Source of the DNA: Mytilus edulis
Taxonomy: Eukaryota > Mollusca > Bivalvia > Mytilida > Mytilidae
Direction: 5' to 3'
Assembly (NCBI RefSeq): GCF_963676685.1
Contig: NC_092346.1
Span: 89,934,255-89,998,254 of the forward strand
DNA: 64,000 nucleotides
Under the pieces are notes generated by a model. That model did no database searches. It was not told where the DNA came from and saw only the letters and a list, made by a program, of their open reading frames with translations. Below, in pieces: positions 37,023-47,400 of this stretch; position 1 is the stretch's first letter; each line of letters begins with the position of its first letter. A program made the translations under genes and the position numbers.

Positions 37023-38390
37023 TGCCACACCAATTTAATTTCTTGTTCTACGGATTTTTGGACTCCAAAATTTGGGGCGAGCGAGCGATTTGAAAATTTT
37101 AATAAAAAAATATTTAATTTGCAAATTTTTGAGGCGAAGCTTGAAAAGTAAAGGCGAGCGATTATAATTTTTTTTTTGTAAACATAAAATAGTAGGTTTT
37201 GACAACATTAAAGCTTGATTTATCACTTATACTTTGAAATTCCTTTAATTTCTGAAGTATTTTCCCCTGTTCACCAAGAAATAATTAAATCTGGTCTATG
37301 TATGTGTGACTGACAATGAGACAATTCTCCATCCAAGTCGTAATCAGTTTGGGGACAACCCCTTTATGTTATAAATATCCCTTTTACATGTTTTATGAGG
37401 GATCAATATAAGTTATAATAGATTTGTGTGTACAAAAGGGCTCATATTTTCTCAAAGAACTATATATCTATCTGGTATTAAATGGTCAAAACATGTCCAA
37501 GAATTTTGTAATATTCCTGGACTTTAACCATGTTAACACATTTACTTTAACAGTTTAATATTATTCAAAATAAGTGGACCCCTCTTTTAGAAAAAGTCGT
37601 TTAAAATATGATGCAACTCTTCTCTTTTTGAGTAAAAAATTCTAAGTTTTCAAAGGTTTTGTATAGAAGAACTATACAAATTCTTGGTATTTCTATTTTC
37701 TTTTCTACATCAGTAAAATGACCCCTTGTTTGAGGGAGGGTTGTTCTCAACCTGATAATATAAACAAACACAGGTCAAAGTACGGCCTTTTACACAGGGC
37801 TTTGATACAGATCAAACAGCAGGCTATAAAGAATCCCAAAATTATTAGCGTACACAATTCGAACAGGAAAACCAACGATCTAATTTATATATCATGTATA
37901 TCCAAACGGGAAAATACCAATGAACAACATCAACAAACGATAACTGCTGAACGACAGGCCCCTAAATCAATCAGGACAGGTGAATAAACATGCAGCGGCT
38001 ATGGATAGTTTTGTTTCGCCAGCATACAATATAACTGCAGTTGAAGGCAAATCCTTCAGAAGTTCTTTGTACTTTATTCTAACAACGAACATTTTTTGAT
38101 AGGGAATATAAGTAAGGGGGTAAGTAACCAATATTTTGTTCTTTACAGGTTTTCGCTGTTATATGGTGGGATGCTTTTATGTTTAAAATCGTTATATACA
38201 GGCTAGACTGTGATTTTAAAACAAATGTTGATATCTTTTTATAATATTTACAAAAAAAACGGTGCGGGAAATGGACATGATTACATTTCCGGATGCGGGA
38301 AGCGGGAATATAAAAAAAATAAAAAAATTCTGTTTTGAAAAAAATAGGTGCGGGCGGGTCCGTCGAACAAGGAATCAAATTGGTGTGGCC
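37023..38390. mobile_element. Non-autonomous DNA transposon inserted in repeat unit U copy 2
   Basis: Ends form terminal inverted repeats of about 33 bases: the left end starts gccacaccaattt and continues attt-cttgttc-acgga; the right end, reverse-complemented, starts gccacaccaattt and continues gatt-cttgttc-acgga, about five mismatches in all. The flank is cactta on the left and taaatatt on the right. The same site in copy 1 reads cttaatatt with no insert, so the empty site is visible. Three-base TTA/TAA flanks would suit the PIF-Harbinger group; that is an inference. The 1368-base interior has no transposase frame and contains family R2 pieces (37298-37345, 37770-37985). Confidence 0.8.
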
Positions 38391-38822
38391 TAAATATTAT
38401 TTAGTTAGGGAACATCTTCTATTTATCGGAACAGATAGCCCTTTTTTTCTTATCTTGAACAAGTGGGCAAGAGGACGAATCTGTTTAATTCCCATAGGAA
38501 TGCTGATTGTTTGTATATCAACATTTACAAACGTAACAAATATCTTGTCAATAAAAAGACAAGCATCGTCATGAATTAAATGTCAGTCTCGGAATATTTT
38601 TTGTTTGTTTCAAAGTAGGTTCTTACAAAATAAGATTTATTATTTCGTTAATCTAAATATTTGATTCTACATGGGTCATTCTTTTAAAAGAAACAAGCAA
38701 GATTTGCCCTGGTAGACAACAACATATTTGTCATGAAAGTAGGAAAAGTGATTTTTAAATTAATATTAGACAAAATGGCTAACACTCATAGTGAAAACGA
38801 CTAACTAGTTCCTTTACTTTTA
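38391..38822 (+). repeat. Repeat unit U, copy 2, 3' part
   Basis: It resumes with attatttagttagggaacat and continues ttcccataggaatgctgatt, caaagtaggttctta and ctcatagtgaaaacgactaa, the order also found in copy 3 (42104-42435 and 42797-42834). Confidence 0.7.
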
Positions 38823-39387
38823 TGAAAAAACTTATTATCATTACCGTGTGTACAACAATATATGAAAATAGTGAAATAACCTTTTGAATTTTCTAGATAT
38901 TAACATGCTGTTCATGATCCTTTTGAATAGGTTGACAGTTCCGACTTTCGCACTCTTTAGGACACACTTCCACACAATCTTATCAAACAAACGTGTTCCT
39001 ATTTAATTAATTGGTCGCTTGATAAATCTGATTGCAAATTTATTTTCTGCAACTCGTATTAAGCCTTTTACTTAAATATGCTAGATATACTAACTGAAGA
39101 TGCAAAGAAATGATTAAAGCCGTAACTGTTCTCCTGGAAATCATTTATTTACGTTTCGGTAATATAGTTTATCGATAGGTTTTATGTATTCTTAAGGGCA
39201 GCAGGTGTGCCGCTTTTAATAGCAGACTTACCTATACTATTCTGAAATACATTGTATGCCCAAGCTCGTTAAAGAACCAACTGTTTTTTATAGTTCTTCT
39301 TATGTTGTACTGTTACACCACTGTACCAGGTTAGGGGAGGATTTAGACCCCGCTTACATGTTTAATCCCTTCCACATTCTGTATGTA

Positions 39388-39485
39388 TGTAAAATTGAGA
39401 ATGGAAATGGGGAATGTGCAAAAGAGACAACAACCCGACCATAGAAAAAAAAAACAACAGCAGAAGGTCACCAACAGGTGCCTAT
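39388..39485 (+). repeat. Interspersed repeat copy (family R1), 5' part
   Basis: Contains attgagaatggaaatgggga, gagacaacaacccgaccata and cagcagaaggtcaccaacag. Frames on both strands here are by-products of the repeat. Confidence 0.75.
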
Positions 39486-39589
39486 CCCAAGTTTGGAAAT
39501 TTTCGACAAAAGGCATGATTTTTCTTTCTCTGTTGTTAATTTTCCGTTTTTGGAAGTTATTGTCTTTCGGCACCATCTCACGGTGATTA

Positions 39590-39960
39590 TATATCCCGGC
39601 TCGTTCACTATGCTCGTGTGTTTTCAGTGAAGTTTTAGTTTTGAATGAACGTAATCTATTTATTACTATTAAACTATTAAGTCAGGGGTTTTGTTATCAT
39701 GGTTTACTTCAAACGTTTATTAAATTCTTCCATAGTTACAAAGATTTGGTGTTCAAGTTTGTCTATACATAAATTTCTTTTCGTTTATTTCGTTATGGGT
39801 AGTAATTTGCACGGATGGATTCACCCGTGCATACCTAAGCGGGAATTAAATCATTCGACGGTTTGCATTCAATCAGCCTATAGGTTTAATTCAATTGCTG
39901 TTAAGGTCTGTTTGACTTTTTATTTTTGTTATGTTTTAAAAACAATTTTTGTTCTGTAGG
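39590..39960 (+). repeat. Interspersed repeat (family R8), first copy
   Basis: Shares cccggctcgttcactatgct, taagtcaggggtttt, attaaattcttccatag and caaagatt-ggtgt-style sequence with 42840-43095. Both are followed by unrelated sequence. It may be the 3' part of a retroelement; I could not identify a reverse transcriptase motif. Confidence 0.45.
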
Positions 39961-40934
39961 TACTTTCTTTCACACGTATAAGATTATTCTTATAAAATTG
40001 TACAATTCAATAGATGCACATGTACACTGTCCAAAGTTACAGTATTTACTCAATTTTTTTTTTCATTCATTTACATGCAGTTGTGAATTGTTTCTAATTT
40101 TTGAAATTATATTTTGTAGATTGTTCAGGCTGTTGTTCATCCTTCTCGTGAAGAGAATGTGTTTTTTGCGTAACACCTGCCATTCTAAATTTTTGTTCAC
40201 ATGTTGTTATTATGTTCCGAATATATTATTAAAAGACTGGATGCTGCAAATCTACATCCCATAGAATATTTGTGTTTTGTGTCATTAAGCCTTGTATAGA
40301 AAAGAAATGCTTTATGTTCGGTTGAAACTTACTTCAAACGGTATAGCACATCCTACATTTTACGGTGATGTTGTTGGCCGAGCCGGAAATCTAGATACTA
40401 ACTGGGTTAATTCCTTATTTTTTTTAAATAAACTTATTCTTAAAGTTATCTGAATCAATACTGTAATTAAAATATTAGAATATTGATTTTATTGGTTTAA
40501 GTATTAATTTTTTTATCAGTAAATTAAAACTGTACTTAATAGTATCGTATTGCACGGTACTGCAATCTATCGATACCTATATTTTGGCATTACACAAGAT
40601 CATGTTTTTCAATGACTGGTAATGAAGTCTTTACACTAAATCCGTTGGATGTGTACTGATTGCTATTTTAGTCTAAAATGCATGATTTTATTTTAGTTGT
40701 TTTTGGCTTTGAAGTAGTTGTTAGTTCTCGTCGGTTTTTATCTAGAATAGTAATACAGTACATGATATATAAGATATGAAGATGGAATTCTTACAGATCA
40801 GCTTAATTATCCAGCGTACAGGATATAACAAAGTAATGCAGGATGCATTAAATAAAGGCTACAGTAGTATACAGCTGTTCGAAAGTCATATATCGATTGA
40901 GAGAAAACATATCCGGGTAACAAACTAAATCTGA
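39961..40934. other. No gene recognised
   Basis: AT-rich, with short frames only. A ttttacggtgatgttgttgg word near 40360 recurs near 43055 and probably belongs to family R8. Confidence 0.4.
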
Positions 40935-41240
40935 GATCATCACATCAAAGAAAAAACAGAAACACTGAAGTGCAACTAAAAACCAAAACAACAATGCAAC
41001 ACACACAGAAACGAACTATAAGATGACAACTGCCATTTTCCAGACTTGGTACAGGACATTTTAAGAAAAAATGGGGGGTTGAACCTGGTTTTGCGGCTAG
41101 CCAAACCTCGAACTTTAGTGCGAATGTAAAATATAACACTTTAATGACAACATTACATGACAGGACTACAGTACAAATAAATGCAAGAACATTCAGGACA
41201 GAAACATACACAAATAAACATTACAATAGGACATTTCGAC
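40935..41240 (-). repeat. Interspersed repeat copy (family R7)
   Basis: Contains cacacacagaaacgaactat, acaactgccattttccagac, a gcggctagccaaacctcg segment and a taatgacaacattac segment in the family order. The minus-strand frame over it shows no domain. Confidence 0.55.
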
Positions 41241-41336
41241 ATGTTAATAGTATCGTCACAGAAATAATTATATTATAAGTACGTCTCAACCAGTGACAAA
41301 TCTACGACAAATGTCATCCATCGGATCACAAGTGAT

Positions 41337-41490
41337 CTGTTTATATAATTCGTCTAGACATCAGCCCAACAATGTTAGATCTGCAAATTTGCGGAAGCAA
41401 ATTTTTTGTTTTTCCCTTGCCTGGATTCGAACTCGCGCTACTGAGATATCGTGGCACCAAATCGCCGTGAATTGTACCCGACGCCATAGA
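41337..41490 (-). mobile_element. tRNA-derived SINE head, inverted, in unit U copy 3
   Basis: On the minus strand it reads B-box-like gagttcgaatcc-gg preceded by tgccacgatatctcagtag, and is followed by cagatctaacattgttgggc and gatgtctagacgaattatat. It is the same SINE as at 36100-36250, but reversed with respect to the rest of the unit. Confidence 0.65.
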
Positions 41491-41499
41491 TCACTATAT

Positions 41500-42834
41500 A
41501 ATTAAACTAAACAAGTAAATGCATAATACATTTGGAAATATCTGCATGATTCGACTATGGGGATCCTTGATTTTGTTTTGTATTTCGATAAGCACGGGGA
41601 ACACCCTAGAAAACAATGTTCAGCTTTTTATTACTTTTAAATTATAAATTATCATTTCTACATTTAAAATGTTTACTTTCGAAAAATTCAATGGATTATA
41701 TATCAAGTCTAGTACGAAACCGAACTTCCTGATTCAAATTATTTTCCAAATCATCTCCTTATTTCAAAACAAAATAATACACTATGAATATTAATTTTTT
41801 TAAATTTGTATCAGGATCTTTTGCCAATGCTTTCTATTTTTCAATATATTCATTTGAAAGATTTATTCAGTTTGAATTATTTACAGATAACTTAAATTCG
41901 AAGTACGTATTTGAAATGCTTAATCCTTCTAAAGGAGATCTACTTTTATAAAAGACTTTTGATATAACAATTGTGTTTCAATTTATTTATACGTTTACAC
42001 TGATTGTTCACATTACCGAAAATACATGGCAATGTGCTTACTCAAAGACCAGAGACCATTAAAAAGGCTAACCGGTCTATAAAAAAGGGGCAACATAGTC
42101 AACGAAATTGATATTATTAAGTTATGGAACGTCTTCTATGTATCGAAAAGGGAAGTTAAAGGATAATGCTAACTTCTTTTTCATCTAGACGAGAAACTTC
42201 AATATAAGGTGTCCCTCATATGAATAAAGGACCAATTGAACAAGAAGGGGTTTATAGTTAGTTCCCATAGGAATGCTGATTGTTTGTTGATCAACATTTA
42301 CAAGTCAATAAACGTAATAAATATTTTATCGAATATTTTGCTTGTTTGAAAGTAGGTTCTACAAAGAATAATTAATACGAGGTTGTTCGGGGATTTACCC
42401 TGGGGACAACTACATATCTGGAATAAAAGTAGGACAAAAAGAGGGACGAGATATATCAGAGGGAGAGTCAAACTCATAGATAGAAAATAAACTGACAACA
42501 CCATTGCTAAAAATAAAAAGACAAAACAGACAAATAATAGTACAGAAGACACAACATAGAATACTAAAGACTAAGCAACACGAACCCCACCAAAACCTAG
42601 GGGTGATCTCAGGTGCTCCGAAAGGGTAAGCAGATCCTGCTCCACATGTGGCACCAGTCGTGTTGCTTATATTATTACAAATTCGGTAAAAAGTCTAATT
42701 CGGTAGGTCACATTCGTGAAAAGGGAAAGGGGATTGTAGGACAAGTGCGTTTTAAATTTATATTCAAAATGTAGAAATTGGTCGAAATAATTATACTTGG
42801 TTAACTCTCATAGTGAAAACGACTAACTGTTTCA
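41500..42834 (+). repeat. Repeat unit U, copy 3 (most diverged)
   Basis: Words in order: tctgcatgattcgactatgg, ggattatatatcaagtctag, aaaccgaacttcctgattca, ttcgaagtacgtatttgaa, attaagttatggaacgtctt, ttcccataggaatgctgatt and ctcatagtgaaaacgactaa. They parallel copies 1 and 2. A family R4 copy at 42440-42690 interrupts it. Confidence 0.65.
42440..42690 (-). repeat. Interspersed repeat (family R4) inserted in unit U copy 3
   Basis: Plus strand: gagggagagtcaaactcata, aataaactgacaacaccatt, aagcaacacgaaccccacca, ctcaggtgctccgaaagggt, aagcagatcctgctccacat and gtggcaccagtcgtgttgct. Related copies are at 10640-10910, 43645-43815, 52870-53150 and 54365-54560. Confidence 0.7.
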
Positions 42835-42839
42835 TACCG

Positions 42840-43280
42840 TCTTACGTTGATTATACATTCCAGTTCGTTCGCTATGCCCGTGTCTTGACGTTTTAAAATC
42901 TGTGTATTACTATTTAATCCTTAAGTCAGGGGTTTACTTACCACAAGTTACTTTAATCTTTATGAAATTCTTCGATATATACAAATATTCGGCTTGCAAG
43001 CTTGTGTGGTACCCGGAAAAAAATTGGCTTCAAACTGAATATGCATCGTTATTTTGCGGTGATGTTGTGGATCAAGCCTATATTTGTTATTCGTTCATTA
43101 TTTGTACATGAATAAGTCTGTTATTTTTCTCGTTTGAATTGCTTTGCATTTGTCATTTCGGGACCTTATATAGCTGACTGTGCAGTAGTGGTTTTACTCA
43201 TTGCTGAAAATCATACGGTGACCTATAAGTGTTAATTTCTGTGTCATTTGGTCTCTTGTGGAGAGTTGTCTCTATATCAT
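42840..43280. repeat. Family R8 copy followed by an R2-like copy
   Basis: Bases 42850-43090 parallel 39590-39960 (gttcgttcgctatgcccgtg, cttaagtcaggggttta). Bases 43112-43275 read tttctcgtttgaattgcttt, catacggtgacctataagtg and ggtctcttgtggagagttgt, as at 24117-24250. Confidence 0.6.
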
Positions 43281-43644
43281 CTACTTATTTTTATAGCAAG
43301 TGAATATGTATATAAATGCTTTTTTTTTTTTATAGAAATCTAAGATATGTACTTTTACTTTAACTTCTATTGTTTTTATTCCCAGATAATAGAAATCTAT
43401 CATAAATTCATTGTAGCATAGAATACTTATTATATTCCGATACTTGACATCTATATATAGTATATCTGAACTGACATTACGATTACCAACTGTAAAATAC
43501 AACACAATCGTATGCATTGTGTATTCTTTGAAATAATGGTGAAATAATGGAAATAACAAAAGTTGTTTTGTATACCGCACATTAATTAGAATGACACGTT
43601 TTAAATTCCCGATGTCCTTGTCGCTTTTCTGGATTCATCTTCAT

Positions 43645-43815
43645 CAGTGAAAGAGAGGCGAGAGTTTGCAGAGGGACATTCAAACTCATAAGAGGAAAAT
43701 AAAATGACAAAGTCATAACTAAAATGGAAAAAGACCCACAGAAATAACAATAGCACACCAAACACAACATAGAGATTAAATTTTCAGAAACACGAACCCT
43801 TCCAAAAAAACAGTA
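43645..43815 (-). repeat. Interspersed repeat copy (family R4)
   Basis: Plus strand: gagggacattcaaactcata, aaataaaatgacaaagtcat, caccaaacacaacatagaga and aacacgaaccct, in the order of 42440-42690. Confidence 0.6.
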
Positions 43816-43829
43816 ACGTTCAAACATAT

Positions 43830-44229
43830 ATAATAAAAGCGAGGGATGTATGAAAAGTTAGAAGCATTAGGAACTCTATGACCAAAACGGACTTTAAAGG
43901 AATAATATACCTATCTTAGGAAAACTCTACCTTTAAAAGACAAAAACAAACAGCACAGTGTAACAAATGATGAAAAGAAAAACAATACTCTACACTAGTT
44001 CACTAAAAACTATAGAAAAAAATATTGACATACACAAAACTCTGTCATGATAGAATTAACCAAGAGGCTCCGGAGTGTTTAATAGAGTAGAAAGATCCAA
44101 AAGGGACTTTCAAACACATAAGTTGTAAACAAACTATCAAGAATATGGCAATAATAGTAAATACTTGATCCATTACAAACATTTTTACATTTGTGCATTT
44201 ATTCATTGAACTACAATGTACGTCATTTC
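43830..44229. other. No gene recognised; repeat-like start
   Basis: Bases about 43830-44110 look like an older, degraded repeat (gggatgtatgaaaagttag, agtgtttaatagagtag). No exon was found. Confidence 0.35.
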
Positions 44230-44235
44230 TTTATT
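44230..44235 (-). promoter_or_regulatory. Candidate polyadenylation signal of the EgtD-like gene
   Basis: On the minus strand AATAAA lies 174 bases after the stop codon; a second copy is at 44198-44203. Confidence 0.4.
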
Positions 44236-44408
44236 TGGAAATATAAATACCGGTATATTATTATTTGAAAAATGTCACACAACGAACAAAAGAAGCAGTG
44301 AACTGAAGACAAACATTATGCATTACTGTTAATGATTCAACCATAATTCGGACTATAAATGAATTTTGTCATTGGCAGTACAGCATTCAATCCGATTTTC
44401 ATCAAAGG

Positions 44409-47400
44409 TCAGCATGAGGTTTTTAACAAAACCATGGCGCAGTGTTTATTTTTCCACAGCTTGACTATTTTCAAATTAGATCTTTGAAATAAAATGTTTA
44501 ATTGATTCTCTGTATATTTATAACTTGTTCCACCTTCCTCACTCAGCTGAAGTTTTTCTCCTTTTTCAAACTCAACTTTCATGTTTAGACCATCTATAAT
44601 ATTACATAAGATTAAAATGAATAAACACGTTAACATTAACATATTTTTTGTTTATTATATGGTAAATGAAAACAGTTGAATGTGTAATTTGCACAGGTAT
44701 GTTAACTAAGTAGACTGGATTAGGCATAATGCCTGCTATATTTTTGATTTGTGATACATTACTTCTTTTAAAAAGTACGAGTTGTTTTATCGCCAAGTAA
44801 TTAACTATCAACAGAAGACCATAAAAGAAAGAAGGAAATGAGAATAGTATTCTTAAGACCATACAGTCAATTCTTTTACTAACACGGTAAAAGTTAAGGG
44901 ATGAAGATAACCATAAACACCATTCATCACTGAGGGCTCAGGCATTAAAGTGTAAAGGATAGTATAAACGGTAAACCTCTTTTTAAAGTATGCATATCTA
45001 GCTAGATACAACTTGTTATTATATGCAAGTGAACTACGTTTCTCGAGCCATGTTTCTTCGTTTAGACACAATTGTCAATGTCTTAATTGGCCTTAAACAT
45101 TCTACATATTAAATTTACTTATAAATCCTTACCTATCAAACATGTTTGTTTGCAAAGCGACCTTAACCATCTATGCATATTTCCTGGTTTGGTATGGTCT
45201 TTGTCCAGTATAAATTCTCCTTCGTATTTATATTGCGAAACGTCAAAATTTGCACCCATCTCCTTGTTAAGTCTGTGTAATACATTCAGATTGACTTTTG
45301 CAAGAAATCCTGTAAATGCAAAGATTTATACAATATAGTTCATTTGGTTTAATTGAGTTACAAACGGTACGCAATCTTATCTTTCGATACATGTCTTTTA
45401 TTTATTATTATACAAGTCCTAACATCAATGAGCTCCATATTAATCATAAACTACGACTAGGTCAATGGGAAAAAAACCCAAATGATGTCTATTTGACAGT
45501 TTACTTTTACAGAGGAATATTTTATGTTTGCACCGATTAGTTTTGTGTTACATTTAGAATGTGGTTAAAATAAGGCAGTTCTAGAAAATATGGCTTTATT
45601 TGTTTTTGAGTTTGAATATTCCTCTCATATCTTTCTCCTCTCTAAAATTAAATACTTAATATAAATCATTTATTTTACCACATAAAAAAAAATGTTGCAA
45701 TAAAAGGAAAACGATCGACAGCCTTAGATGAACCATATTATTTAGCTGGATAGATGAGTATATGTAACGTTGGTGTTTAATAAACACGTCATGTGCCTTT
45801 TTAAGAATCTAGTCTTATTGTTTTCTTGAAACAAATTACAAACCTGATGGATCAATGTAAGCATTTTCTATGGTTTCTTTCTCCTGTGTTATATCAAATG
45901 TTACCAATAATCTGTCATTATCTAAGGGTAAAAATATTCAAAAATCATCCCTAAAAGTTAACATTTAAAAATATCCAGAAAAGATAAAAAATACAGAATA
46001 CGCTGAAAAAAACGTTTAAACTTTCTGCATTTGTTTGCACCTGTCCTAATTCAGGAATCTGATGTTCAGTAGTTGTTGTTTGTTGCTGTGGTTCATTAAT
46101 GTTTCTCGTTTTTATGTATATTAGACCGTTGGTTTTCCCGTTTGAATGGTTTTACGCTAGTCATTTGTGGGTCCCTTTATAGCTTGCTGTTCGGTTTTAG
46201 CCAAGACTTGGTGTGGAAAACCGTTACGTTACTTTGATCTATAACTGTTTACTTTTACAAATTGTGACTTGGATGGAGAGTTATCTCATTGGCACTTATA
46301 CCACATCTTCTTATCTCTATTTTAATGCATAGCATATGAATTTAATTAAATACATATACATATATATATATAAATCCTCGAGGTTCTACTTTCGAAGACT
46401 TTCACTTCGTATGTATCTTTATTGAACATTGTCATCAGGTTTACAACCAAATTCACAGTTTATATCTACAAAACTTACCACTAAGACGCTGTGAAGCCAA
46501 TACAAGCAGAGCGATTTGCTCTGAATAAGGGAGATTAAATAAACCACTCAACCATACTATCAACTTTTGTCCGGGGTAATTTCTGAAAAAAAACCAGTTT
46601 AAAGCATTTTAGTGTTTGTTGTAATATGTAGTTACATCCATCTTTTAGTCAACTAAAGAATGATTGTTTTTTTAATGGAACAACTTTACGTATATTTGTA
46701 TCAAGGCTATTTTTTTTTATTATGGTAACATGTTTACCCCCTCCAATCTTGTGTACTGACGAACAAGACAATGTGAACAAAATAAGGGTTAGGGAGAAGC
46801 CATTTAATTCAAAGGGGTATGTTTGTTTTTAGTTTAGTTTTTCAACGTTATTAATCAAATTAGTTTTTTCAACACTATACGTTATGGGGGATATATTGAT
46901 TCATTATTGTTGTCTTCTGCTTGGCCAGATTATTTGTTTTCATCAATTATTGGACCAGAATATGTTTTGTTTATATATAAAAAAAAAAAGAACATACCCA
47001 CCCCTCCCCCCTTTGAAATGTAATGGTTGTTCCTTAGGTATCACAGGCACTTGTCTCAGAAAAACATGAGAAAAGTGCCTGTGGAAAGTATGTGTTTTTG
47101 TGCATCATATATTTTTGTTAATACGCACAATACTTTTGGAATGACTGTATGGTAATCTCCTACAATTCCATCAATGATTAACCGTTTGGCATAGGTCTCG
47201 GACAGAGTTCTGCTTGTAGTTTCAACAGAATCTAAAATAAAACAAGGAGCTTGTTTAAATTGGTTAACGTTATGTTATTGTTACTGAAGCTTCTATACTG
47301 TAAATATGGATTCCTGTTGTATGAATTGTTTATTTTCTTGCACATTAGGGTGAAACATAGGATTTAAAATAAATAAAATAATACATGTGTATTACACCAC

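Noticed and set aside
45087-45338. Plus-strand frame of 83 codons
   Set aside because: It is the opposite strand of exon 7 of the EgtD-like gene, which has motif, phase and splice support.
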